Assembly (NCBI GenBank): GCA_016189945.1
Contig: JACPRN010000104.1
Location: 1 to 33,753 of the forward strand
Direction: 5' to 3'
From: Betaproteobacteria bacterium
GTDB taxonomy: Bacteria; Pseudomonadota; Gammaproteobacteria; Burkholderiales; SG8-39
DNA: 33,753 bases
The translations under genes and the position numbers were made by a program. This document shows, piece after piece, positions 8,832-17,656 of this stretch (within the stretch, counting starts at the first letter, position 1; each line of letters opens with the position of its first letter). A model generated the notes under the pieces. It was not told the origin of the DNA. It searched no databases and was given only the letters and a program-made list of their open reading frames with translations.

Positions 8832-10352
8832 ATGAATGCCTATTCCTTCTTCAGGCGCGGGTTTGCCCCCCGGCATCAGCGCAACTTCATCGAAACCGAT
8901 CGCGGTGAGCTGTTCAGCCATGCCGACCTGGAGCGCGCGACGGCGCGCGTTGCCTCGTTTCTCGCCGGCCTGGGGCTCAAGGCGGGCGATCGCGTTGCAG
9001 CGCAGATCGACAAATCGCCGCAGGGACTGTTCCTGTACCTCGGCGCGCTGCGCGCCGGGCTGTGCTATCTGCCGCTCAATACCGCATATCAAAGGGGCGA
9101 ACTGGACTATTTTCTCGGCGACGCCGAACCGCGCGTCGTGGTATGCCGGCCCGAATCCGAACCGCTTCTCGGCGACCTTGCCCGCGCCCATGGCATCGCT
9201 CACCTGTTCACCCTCGACGAGGCGGGCGCAGGCAGCCTGGCTCGGGCGGTTGAAGGCGCCCCCGAGGAGTTTTCCGACCGCGAGCGCGCGGACGATGACC
9301 TGGCCGCGATCATCTATACCTCGGGCACCACCGGCCGCTCCAAGGGCGCCATGGTGACCCACGGCAACCTCACCTCCAACGCCGAAGTCCTGCGCCAATT
9401 CTGGCGCTTCAGCGCCGAGGACGTCCTCATCCACGCGCTGCCGATCTTTCACGTCCACGGGCTTTTCGTCGCCGTGCACCCGATTCTGCTCGCAGGCGCC
9501 CGGATCCTGTTCCAGCGCAAGTTCGATGCGAAGGCGGTGATCGCGGACCTCCCGCGGGCGAGCGCCCTCATGGGCGTACCCACCTTCTATACGCGGCTGC
9601 TCGCCGAACCCGGCTTCGGACGCGAGGCCTGCCGCGGCATGCGCGTATTCATCTCCGGTTCGGCGCCGCTCTTGATGGACACCTTCAACGCGTTTCGCGA
9701 CAGGAGCGGCCACACGATCCTGGAGCGCTACGGCATGTCCGAGGCGGGAATGATCACCTCCAACCCTTACGAGGGCGAACGCCGCGGCGGCACCGTCGGC
9801 CATCCGCTCCCCGGCGTTTCGGTGCGCGTGGTCGGAGCCGAGGGCCGGCCCCTGGCGCCGGGCGAGCCCGGGGACATACAGATCAGGGGTCCGAACCTCT
9901 TCGCCGGCTATTGGCGCATGCCGGAGAAGACAAGAGAGGAGTTCACCGCGGACGGGTGGTTCCGCACCGGCGATGTCGGCCAGTGGGACAGCGAAGGCTA
10001 TCTCGCCATCGTCGGGCGCTCCAAGGACCTCATCATCTCCGGCGGTTACAACGTCTATCCCAAGGAGATCGAGCTGCTGATCGATGCCATGCCGGGCGTG
10101 ACGGAATCGGCGGTGGTCGGCGTGCCGCACCCGGATTTCGGCGAGACGGTGGCCGCGGTCGTGGTACGCGCGGCGGGCTCGCCGCTTATCGAGGCGCAGG
10201 TGATCGCCCACGTCAGGTCGCAGATCGCCGCGTTCAAGGTGCCCAAGCGCGTGCTCTTTGTCGGCGAGCTGCCGCGCAACGCCATGGGCAAGGTGCAGAA
10301 GAACCTGTTGCGCGAGCGCTTGCTTGACACTGCCCATGAACCAGGGTATTAG
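8832..10352 (+). CDS. matB: Malonyl-CoA synthetase (MatB-like) AMP-dependent acyl-CoA ligase
   Basis: AAIIYTSGTTGRSKGAMVTHGNLTSNAEVL, VLIHALPIFHVHGLFVA, LMGVPTFYTRLL, FISGSAPLL, GHTILERYGMSEAGMITSNPYEG, NVYPKEIE, PRNAMGKVQKN: strong resemblance to MatB as I remember it. Confidence 0.8.
   Translation: MNAYSFFRRGFAPRHQRNFIETDRGELFSHADLERATARVASFLAGLGLKAGDRVAAQIDKSPQGLFLYLGALRAGLCYLPLNTAYQRGELDYFLGDAEPRVVVCRPESEPLLGDLARAHGIAHLFTLDEAGAGSLARAVEGAPEEFSDRERADDDLAAIIYTSGTTGRSKGAMVTHGNLTSNAEVLRQFWRFSAEDVLIHALPIFHVHGLFVAVHPILLAGARILFQRKFDAKAVIADLPRASALMGVPTFYTRLLAEPGFGREACRGMRVFISGSAPLLMDTFNAFRDRSGHTILERYGMSEAGMITSNPYEGERRGGTVGHPLPGVSVRVVGAEGRPLAPGEPGDIQIRGPNLFAGYWRMPEKTREEFTADGWFRTGDVGQWDSEGYLAIVGRSKDLIISGGYNVYPKEIELLIDAMPGVTESAVVGVPHPDFGETVAAVVVRAAGSPLIEAQVIAHVRSQIAAFKVPKRVLFVGELPRNAMGKVQKNLLRERLLDTAHEPGY
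10324..10352 (+). promoter_or_regulatory. Candidate sigma70 promoter (TTGACA-N17-TATTAG) inside the 3' end of matB
   Basis: TTGACA at 10324..10329, 17-bp spacer, TATTAG at 10347..10352; next gene starts at 10413. Confidence 0.45.
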
Positions 10353-10412
10353 CGTGCGAATTACCGGCTGCTCGACCGGTTGCCGGAAAGCAACAAACGA
10401 GGAGGAGGCATC

Positions 10413-11387
10413 ATGATGCAGCTTCTGCAACGGATCGCCGCGGTCTGCGTTGGCCTTGGTTTCGCGCTCGCGGCAAGCTCGCAGCCCTTCCCGCAAAAAC
10501 TGATCCGGATCGTGGTGCCCTTCACCCCGGGCACCGGGACCGATACGCTGGCGAGGGTCATCGCCCAGAACCTGACCGAATCCTTCAAGCAACAGGTCAT
10601 CGTCGAAAATCGACCCGGTGCCAACGGCATCATCGCGGTCGAATCGGTCGCCAAGTCCGCCCCCGACGGCTACACCTTGCTCGTCACCACCAATACCACG
10701 CACGCGGCCAATCCGAGCCTTCTCAAATCCATCCCTTACGATCCGATCCGGGATTTCGCGCCGGTCACGAAGCTGGGAAATTTCTCTCCCTCGATGCTGG
10801 CGATCGATCCGCGGCTGCCGTTCAAGTCGGTGGCCGAGCTGATCGCCTACGCCAAGGCCAATCCCGGGAAACTGAGCTACGCCACCGGCAACAGCACCGG
10901 CATTGTCTTCGGCGCCAAGTTTGCGCGCGTCGCGGGCATCGACGTCCTGCACGTGCCCTACAAGAGCACGCCGCCGGCGATGGCCGATGTCATCGGCGGT
11001 CAGGTGTCGATGATCATCCTCGATTTCACCAACGGCCTCACCGGGGCCAAGGCGGGCAAGATCCGCGCGCTCGCGCTGCTGAGCGACAAACCCCACCCCC
11101 TCATGCCCGAGCTGACCCCGCTCGCCCGAACGCCCGGATTCGAGGCGCTCAATGCGTTTGCGTGGCTCGCAGCGTTTGCGCCTGCCGGCACGCCCGCGGA
11201 AACGGTCGACACGCTCAACCGTGGAATCGTGAGAATCCTCAAGCGCAAGGACATCATCGACAAGTTCTTCGAAGGCCTCGGGTTCGAGGCATTCGGCAGC
11301 ACGCCGCAGGAGCTCGGCGCCTTCGTCGCCTCCGAGATCAAGAAGTGGGCCGAGCTGGTGAAGGAGGCCGGCATCCAGCCGCAGTGA
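10413..11387 (+). CDS. Tripartite tricarboxylate transporter substrate-binding protein (Bug/TctC family)
   Basis: MMQLLQRIAAVCVGLGFALAASSQPFPQKLIRIVVPFTPGTGTDTLARVIAQNLTESFKQQVIVENRPGANGIIAVESVAKSAPDGYTLLV. Confidence 0.93.
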   Translation: MMQLLQRIAAVCVGLGFALAASSQPFPQKLIRIVVPFTPGTGTDTLARVIAQNLTESFKQQVIVENRPGANGIIAVESVAKSAPDGYTLLVTTNTTHAANPSLLKSIPYDPIRDFAPVTKLGNFSPSMLAIDPRLPFKSVAELIAYAKANPGKLSYATGNSTGIVFGAKFARVAGIDVLHVPYKSTPPAMADVIGGQVSMIILDFTNGLTGAKAGKIRALALLSDKPHPLMPELTPLARTPGFEALNAFAWLAAFAPAGTPAETVDTLNRGIVRILKRKDIIDKFFEGLGFEAFGSTPQELGAFVASEIKKWAELVKEAGIQPQ

Positions 11388-11393
11388 ATCGCC

Positions 11394-13691
11394 TCAGCGG
11401 CGCGCTGCGTCGATGAGATGCCAGATTCTTTGCGGTGCAAGCGGCAGCTCCCGCGGTTCGACTCCCAGAGTCACGAGCGCAGCGGCCACGGCGTTGGCCA
11501 CCACTCCGCCCACCGCGACCGTGCCGCCTTCGCCCCCGCCTTTCGCGCCGAGGGGATTGTGCGGGGAGGGCGAATCCTCGAGCAGGATCGCCCGGATGTG
11601 CGGAAAATCGGTCGCGCTCGGCAAAAGGTAATCCACAAGCGACGCGGTGAGCAACTGCCCTTCCTCGTCGTAGACGAGGTTTTCCAGCAACGTTCCCCCC
11701 AGGCCCTGCACGATGGCGCCGATCGCCTGGCCTCGGGCGGTGAGCGGGTTGATGATCCGGCCGATGTCTTCCACCATCACGTAGTCGAGGAGCTCGATGC
11801 GCCCGGTCCTCGCGTCCACGGCGACGTGCGCGGCGGCGGCGCCATAGGCGGTGGTGTGGTGATGACTTGCGAAAGTCCCCTCCGCTGAAAGTCCTTGGGG
11901 AACCGACTCCGAGAGCGCAAGGGTTTTTCCGCCTGCCGCTTGGGAGGCGCTCAGGCCCTCGCCGATGACGACATCGGAGACGGCACACCCCAGGCGGCGC
12001 GCGGCGGCCGCGCGGATCGCCCCTCTGAGATTCTCCGCGGCAGCCAGGATCGCCGAGCCGCCCATCACCACCGAGCGCGAGTGAAACGAGCCGAAACCTT
12101 CCTTGAGATGGGCGGTTGAGCCGTGAAAGACGCGGATGCGCTCCATCGGCAGCGCCAGAGCTTCGGCCGCGATCTGGGTGCAGACCGTCTCCAGGCCCTG
12201 CCCGAGGTTGGCCGAGCCGACATACACCGAAACCGAGCCGTCCGGCTCCACGACGAGCCGCGCGTTCTCCCTCGGGCCGGCCCCGCCGCCCTCGATGAAG
12301 CAGCCGATTCCCAGGCCGTGATAGCGGCCCTCGATGAGCCTACCCTGCAAGCGGGACTTCTCCGCCCATCCGATCTCCGCCAGGCAGCGCTCAAGCGCGA
12401 TGCGGTAGTCGCCGCTATCCGTCTCGCCTTTGCGCTCCGGGGGCCGGAGGGTGGCAAACGGATAGGGCATCTCCTCCTTGCAGAGGAGGTTGCGGCGCCG
12501 GAATTCGACCGGATCGATCGCGAGGTCCCGCGCCGCCATGTCGAAGAGGCGCTCGCGGAAGAAATCGGCCTCGAAGCGGCCCGGCGCCCGATACGTGCCG
12601 ACCGGCGTCTTGTTGGTCAGCACCATGGTGGACTGGACGTGAATGTTGGGCACGCGGTAGGGGCCCGAGAGGTACTGCGCGATATTGCACGGCTGCACCG
12701 AAGCGTTGGCGCGCACGTAGGCACCCATGTCCACCCAGGCGCGGCCGCGCAGGGCGAGTATCGTGCCGTCTTTTTCGCAGGCGATCTCGACTTCCATATC
12801 GACCTCGCGCGCGTGATCCGAGGCGAGCAGGTTTTCGCGCCGGTCCTCGGTCCATTTCACGGGCCGGTTGAGCTTGCGCGCCGCAAACGGGACGAGATAG
12901 TCCTCGGGGTAGAACTCGCCGCGCACGCCAAAGCTCCCCCCGGTATCGGCCTCGATCATGTCGACGCAGTCCTCGGGTAGGTCCAGGCACTGCGCCAGTG
13001 CGCGGCGGACGGCGAAAGGCACTTTCGCCGCTCCTGAGACCTCAAGCTTGGCCTGCGCCCCGTCCCAGAGGGCGAGCAGGCCTCTGGGCTCCATGCAGCA
13101 GGCGGTGTGCCGCTGCACGCGCAATCTTTCGCGCCGCACGTAGGCCGCGTTCACCGAGGCCGCATCGCCTTTTGAGGCGGTGTAGGTGATCGGCTGGTTG
13201 CTCGCGCACTCCTCGAACAGCAAGACGTCGTTCCTGGCCGATGCGCGCCAGCCGGCCACCGCGGGCAGCGGCTCGATATCGAGGCCGATGGCCTCGAGCG
13301 CGTCCTCGGCGAGCGCGGCGCTGTCTGCAACGGCAAGCGCGATCGGCTCGCCCACGTAACGAACCTTTCTGTGGGCGATGACCGGCTGCTCGAAACGCAC
13401 GAGCTCCGGCAGCGGCGCCGCGCGCAAGGGAATGGTGGGTATCGAACCCTTGGAGGTTTGCGCGATATCCTCGGCGGTGAAGATGCCGCGAACGCCGGGC
13501 ATGGCGCGCGCGGCGGCGCAGTCGATCGCGCGGATGCGGCCATGGGCCACCGGGCTGCGCAGGATCGCCGCGTGGAGCATGCCCTCGCAGTGCAGGTCGT
13601 CGACATACTTGCCGCGGCCGCGCAGAAGGCGCAGGTCTTCGACGCGCTCAACCGGAGCGCCGACGGCGGCAAACGGGTGTTTCGGGTTCAT
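11394..13691 (-). CDS. Xanthine dehydrogenase family molybdopterin-binding subunit (CoxL-like, large)
   Basis: MNPKHPFAAVGAPVERVEDLRLLRGRGKYVDDLHCEGMLHAAILRSPVAHGRI...PVGTYRAPGRFEADFF...GAKGGGEGGTVAVGGVVANAV (catalytic Glu). TYRAPGR, not the AYRCSFR of form I CO dehydrogenase. Confidence 0.92.
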   Translation of the reverse strand: MNPKHPFAAVGAPVERVEDLRLLRGRGKYVDDLHCEGMLHAAILRSPVAHGRIRAIDCAAARAMPGVRGIFTAEDIAQTSKGSIPTIPLRAAPLPELVRFEQPVIAHRKVRYVGEPIALAVADSAALAEDALEAIGLDIEPLPAVAGWRASARNDVLLFEECASNQPITYTASKGDAASVNAAYVRRERLRVQRHTACCMEPRGLLALWDGAQAKLEVSGAAKVPFAVRRALAQCLDLPEDCVDMIEADTGGSFGVRGEFYPEDYLVPFAARKLNRPVKWTEDRRENLLASDHAREVDMEVEIACEKDGTILALRGRAWVDMGAYVRANASVQPCNIAQYLSGPYRVPNIHVQSTMVLTNKTPVGTYRAPGRFEADFFRERLFDMAARDLAIDPVEFRRRNLLCKEEMPYPFATLRPPERKGETDSGDYRIALERCLAEIGWAEKSRLQGRLIEGRYHGLGIGCFIEGGGAGPRENARLVVEPDGSVSVYVGSANLGQGLETVCTQIAAEALALPMERIRVFHGSTAHLKEGFGSFHSRSVVMGGSAILAAAENLRGAIRAAAARRLGCAVSDVVIGEGLSASQAAGGKTLALSESVPQGLSAEGTFASHHHTTAYGAAAAHVAVDARTGRIELLDYVMVEDIGRIINPLTARGQAIGAIVQGLGGTLLENLVYDEEGQLLTASLVDYLLPSATDFPHIRAILLEDSPSPHNPLGAKGGGEGGTVAVGGVVANAVAAALVTLGVEPRELPLAPQRIWHLIDAARR

Positions 13692-14182
13692 GCCTTGGCG
13701 CTCTTGTCCACGTAGGCCGCGCGCGCCTCGAAGACCGCCTCGACGATGGGGATGTAGCCGGTGCAGCGGCAGAGATTTCCCGAGAGCACTTCGCGGATGC
13801 GCGCCCTGTCCGCCTCGGGATCCTCGGTGAGAAGCGCGTGCGCGGTGGCGAGCATGCCGGGGGTGCAGAACCCGCACTGCAGCGCGTGGTGCTTGCGGAA
13901 AGCCGCCTGCAGCGGCGTGAGCGCCTCTTCCCGGGACAGCCCCTCGACGGTGGTGACCGCCTGGCCTTCGACCTGCACCGCGAGCATGAGGCAGGAGCGC
14001 ACCGCCTCGCCAGCGACGATCACGGTGCATGCGCCACAGACGCCGTGCTCGCAGCCCACATGCGTCCCGGTCTGCATGAGCTGATGGCGCAGGCAATCGG
14101 CCAGGGTCGTGCGCGCCGACACTTCGACTTCGACCGGCTTGCCGTTGAGTTCGAAGCGGATGAGCATTGTCTGGGATTGCAT
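13688..14182 (-). CDS. (2Fe-2S)-binding protein, small subunit of molybdenum hydroxylase (CoxS-like)
   Basis: GCEHGVCGACTVIV and LQCGFCTPGM...LSGNLCRCTGYIPIVEAV motifs; overlaps the large-subunit start by 4 bp. Confidence 0.95.
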   Translation of the reverse strand: MQSQTMLIRFELNGKPVEVEVSARTTLADCLRHQLMQTGTHVGCEHGVCGACTVIVAGEAVRSCLMLAVQVEGQAVTTVEGLSREEALTPLQAAFRKHHALQCGFCTPGMLATAHALLTEDPEADRARIREVLSGNLCRCTGYIPIVEAVFEARAAYVDKSAKA

Positions 14183-14203
14183 TGAAGCGGCCTTCTCCTT
14201 GAG

Positions 14204-15061
14204 TCAGCTCGCCGCCCGCAGCAGGGCGCGCTCGAGCAGCGTTTGAACCAGCGCGCGCCGGTAGGCGGCGCTCGCGTGCAGGTCCGTCGGGGGATCGACC
14301 TCTGCGGCGGCGACTTCTGCGCTCGCAAGGATTGCCTGCTCATCGGCCGCGCGGCCGTTCAACGCCGCCTCGGCGCGCGCAAGCCGGTGCGCTCGATGGC
14401 AGGCGCCGATGACCCCGATATGGGCGTTGCGGGCGATGCCTTCGGCGTCCGGATCGTAGTACGCGGCAACGCCTGCGAGCGCGAAATCGCCGCGGCGCAG
14501 CGCGAATTCCTCGAACCCCCAGCGGCGGCCCGGGGGCCACGCCGGCAGCCGTACTTCGACGATCAGCTCGTCGTCTGCCAATACCGTCGACAGCGGACCG
14601 AGAAAGAAGTCCGCTGCGCGCACGACGCGCGTGCCCTTCGATCCGGTGAGCGCCAGCTCGGCATCGCAGGTCACCGCGACTCCGGGCATTTCGGCCGCGG
14701 GGTCGGCGTGCGCCAGGTTTCCGCCCACCGTGCCGCGGTTGCGGATCTGGTAATGGGCCACGTGCGCGACCGCTCGAGCAAGCAGCGGATGCGCGCTGGC
14801 AAGGCGCGCATCGCGCTCGATGTCGCGCCAGCGGACCTTCGCGCCCAGGCGAACCCCGTCCTCGCCCAGGCTGATCCGGTCAAGACCCGGGAGCTTGCGC
14901 AGATCGACGAGCAGCGACGGCGCAACCAGCCGAAAGGCCATGGTGGGCAGCAGACTCTGGCCGCCGGAGAGCGCCTTCGCGGTTCCTGCGCCCGCAGCGA
15001 GCAGCGCCACCGCTTCCTCGAGCGTTTCCGGGCAGGCGTATGCGAAGGCGGGCAGCTTCAC
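14204..15061 (-). CDS. FAD-binding subunit of molybdenum hydroxylase (CoxM-like)
   Basis: MKLPAFAYACPETLEEAVALLAAGAGTAKALSGGQSLLPTMAFRL...RNRGTVGGNLAHADPAAEMP. GTG start. Confidence 0.93.
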   Translation of the reverse strand: MKLPAFAYACPETLEEAVALLAAGAGTAKALSGGQSLLPTMAFRLVAPSLLVDLRKLPGLDRISLGEDGVRLGAKVRWRDIERDARLASAHPLLARAVAHVAHYQIRNRGTVGGNLAHADPAAEMPGVAVTCDAELALTGSKGTRVVRAADFFLGPLSTVLADDELIVEVRLPAWPPGRRWGFEEFALRRGDFALAGVAAYYDPDAEGIARNAHIGVIGACHRAHRLARAEAALNGRAADEQAILASAEVAAAEVDPPTDLHASAAYRRALVQTLLERALLRAAS

Positions 15062-15068
15062 GCGGGTG

Positions 15069-16052
15069 TTACTGCGCCTTGATGCCCGCGGACTTGATCA
15101 CCTTCGCCCAGCGCGCGATCTCATCGCGCACGAAGGCGCCGAGTTCCTCTGGGGTGCTCGAGACCGGCTCGTTGCCGGTCGCAAGCACGCGCTCGCGCAC
15201 TTCGGCAAGAGCAAGCGCGCGCGCCGTTTCCGCGCTCAGGCGGGCGACGATCTCGCGCGGCACGCCGGCAGGCGCACCCATGATGAACCAGGTCGTGACG
15301 TCGAACCCGGGCAGCCCGCTTTCGGCGACAGTGGCGATGTCCGGTGCGAGATCGCTGCGACGCCCGCTCGTGATGCCGATCGAGCGCAGTTTGCCCGATC
15401 GCACGTGGGGAAGAGCGGAGGTGAGGTCGAGTATCCCGAAGGACACCTGCCCGGCGAGCGTATCGGTGGTGGCGGGCGCCGTGCCTTTGTACGGGACGTG
15501 CGTCATCCTGATATCCATGATCTGCTTGAGCAGCTCGCCGGCAAGATGGTATGAGGTGCCGTTGCCGGCGGTGGCAAAAGCGAGCGAATCGGGCTTTGCC
15601 CGGGCGCTTGCGATCAGCTCGGCGAGGGAGCGTATCGTGCTCGCTGCCGGCACCGCGACCAGCAGCGGCGCGGTTGCGAGCTTGCTCACCGGCGCCATGT
15701 CGCGCGTCGGATCGTAGGCAAGATCGGGCAGGAGCGTCGGGCTGACCGCGATCGGGCCGGGCGTGCCGAGAAAAACGGTGTAGCCGTCCGGCGCCGATTT
15801 GATCCCCGCGGCCACGCCGATGGTTCCGCCGCCGCCGCTGCGGTTCTCGACGATGACCCGCTGGCCGAGCGTTTTCGACAATTCCTGCGCGACGATCCTC
15901 GCCAGGGCGTCGGCCGAACCCGCGGGCGGATACGGCACGATGAATCGGATTTGTTTCGAGGGCCAGGCACCCTGGGCAAACGCGGTGCTCGGGACCGAAA
16001 CACCGAAAATCGCAAGCGCAAGCGCGCATGGCAAAGCAGCCGGAATACGCAT
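15069..16052 (-). CDS. Tripartite tricarboxylate transporter substrate-binding protein (Bug family), copy A
   Basis: MRIPAALPCALALAIFGVSVPSTAFAQGAWPSKQIRFIVPYPPAGSADALARIVAQELSKTLGQRVIVENRSGGGGTIG. Stop only 7 bp before CoxM-like start. Confidence 0.93.
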   Translation of the reverse strand: MRIPAALPCALALAIFGVSVPSTAFAQGAWPSKQIRFIVPYPPAGSADALARIVAQELSKTLGQRVIVENRSGGGGTIGVAAGIKSAPDGYTVFLGTPGPIAVSPTLLPDLAYDPTRDMAPVSKLATAPLLVAVPAASTIRSLAELIASARAKPDSLAFATAGNGTSYHLAGELLKQIMDIRMTHVPYKGTAPATTDTLAGQVSFGILDLTSALPHVRSGKLRSIGITSGRRSDLAPDIATVAESGLPGFDVTTWFIMGAPAGVPREIVARLSAETARALALAEVRERVLATGNEPVSSTPEELGAFVRDEIARWAKVIKSAGIKAQ

Positions 16053-16204
16053 GGTGATTTCCCCTCCTTCAGGACACAAGCATCTTATCGCGTCTGGAAA
16101 ATGCGGAATGCCGCTATGGTATCCTGCCCGAGACGAAACCGGATGCTTTCACCCTTACTACCCTATTCGACAGCATACGGTTCGTCGCGCCCAACGGAGC
16201 CCCC

Positions 16205-17653
16205 ATGACTTATAGCACCATGAGAGATTTTTTGAGCGCGCTGGAGACGAAGGGCCTGCTGCGCCGGATCGAAAAGCCCGTCGACCCCACCTGGGAACCG
16301 GCGGCCCTGGCGAAATGGATGTACCAGGCCTTGCCGGCCGAAAAACGCTTCGGCATGCTGTTCGAGAAAGTCCTCGGCTCCGACATCCCGATTGCCACCG
16401 CCGCGCTGGGCGCCAATACCGCCACCTACGCCGCCGCGCTCGGCGTCGAGCCCGAAGGCATCAACGCTGCCTGGGCGAGGGCCTGCCTCAACCCGATCGC
16501 GCCCAAAGAGGTCAAGAACGCGCCGTGCCAGGAAGTGGTCATCTCGGGCAAAGATGTTCGCCTTTCCTACCTGCCGATCCCCGTGTGGACGCCGGGCAAG
16601 GACAAAGGCCCCTACATCACGACCATCACCGCGACCAGGGACCTCGATACCGGCAAACAGAACATGGGCGTGTACCGCACCCTGGTGCGCGACGAGAAAA
16701 CCGTCGTCTCCAACCTCCAGCCGGGCCGCCACGGCTACGCCAATACGCTCACCTGGACCGGCAAAGGCAGGCCCGCGCCCATCGCCTGGGTGATTGCGGC
16801 ACCCCCCGCGGTGCATCTCGCCGCGGTGGCCCGCCTGCCCTATGGGGCCGAAGAGATCGCGATCGCCGGGGCCCTGATGGGCGCGCCGGTTCCCATGGTG
16901 AAGTGCAAGACGGTCGATCTTTGCGTCCCGGCCGAGGCCGAGATCATCGTCGAAGGCGAGGTCCATCCCGGTGAGACCGACATGGAAGGCCCGTTCGGAG
17001 AATTCGCCGGCTACATGGGACCGATCGACCGCCGTCCTGTGGTGCGCATCACCGCGATCACGCAGCGCAAGAACCCGATCTATTACGGCCTGACCAGCCA
17101 GATGCCGCCCTCGGAGAGCACCACCATCCAGAGCCTCACCAACGCCGGGATCCTGCTCAAGACCCTGCGCCACGACCTGGGCGAGATCGCGGTGAGCGAC
17201 GCCTTCATCGACCTCACCTACGGCGGACTGCTCGCGCACGCGATCGTCGCCATGAAACCGGCCTATCCCGGGCATGCGAAGAAAGTCGGACGCCTGGTCG
17301 CGGCCGCCTCCTCGGTCAAGCGGGTGACGGTGGTCGACGAGGATGTCGACATCCGCGATTCATCGCACGTCGACTGGGCCATGAACTCGCGCTACAACCC
17401 GGCGCGCGACACCATCCTCGTCGACGATGTCTATTACCGGACCAAGGCGGGCCAGGTCTGCATCGATCCGTCGGTCGCGCACAACACGATGGGCAGCAAA
17501 GTGATCTGCGATGCGACGCTCAAGGTGGACGCCGGCACTTTCTCCCTGCCGCCGAAGGCGATCATGATGAAGGCGCTCGACGCGTGGAAGCAGGCCGGTC
17601 TGCCCGAGTTCGAGATCCCCAAGCGCGCCAGGCTGCGCATCGACGCTTCGTGA
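16205..17653 (+). CDS. UbiD family decarboxylase
   Basis: MRDFLSALETKGLLRRIEKPVDPTWEPAALAKWMYQ...DMEGPFGEFAGYMGPIDRRPVVRITAITQRKNPIYYGL...GSKVICDATLK: UbiD-family motifs including the EGPFGE region. Confidence 0.9.
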   Translation: MTYSTMRDFLSALETKGLLRRIEKPVDPTWEPAALAKWMYQALPAEKRFGMLFEKVLGSDIPIATAALGANTATYAAALGVEPEGINAAWARACLNPIAPKEVKNAPCQEVVISGKDVRLSYLPIPVWTPGKDKGPYITTITATRDLDTGKQNMGVYRTLVRDEKTVVSNLQPGRHGYANTLTWTGKGRPAPIAWVIAAPPAVHLAAVARLPYGAEEIAIAGALMGAPVPMVKCKTVDLCVPAEAEIIVEGEVHPGETDMEGPFGEFAGYMGPIDRRPVVRITAITQRKNPIYYGLTSQMPPSESTTIQSLTNAGILLKTLRHDLGEIAVSDAFIDLTYGGLLAHAIVAMKPAYPGHAKKVGRLVAAASSVKRVTVVDEDVDIRDSSHVDWAMNSRYNPARDTILVDDVYYRTKAGQVCIDPSVAHNTMGSKVICDATLKVDAGTFSLPPKAIMMKALDAWKQAGLPEFEIPKRARLRIDAS

Positions 17654-17656
17654 GCG

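Noticed and set aside
8793-11096. 767-aa minus-strand ORF
   Set aside because: Antisense to matB and Bug; no recognisable domain; shadow ORF.
11394-14096. 900-aa version of the CoxL-like ORF with a long N-terminal extension
   Set aside because: The extension is an alternate frame through the CoxS-like gene; the true start is at 13691 (MNPKHPFAAVGAPVERVEDLRLLRGRGKY).
11394-15061. CO dehydrogenase (form I) annotation
   Set aside because: Active-site loop is TYRAPGR, not AYRCSFR; substrate cannot be named.
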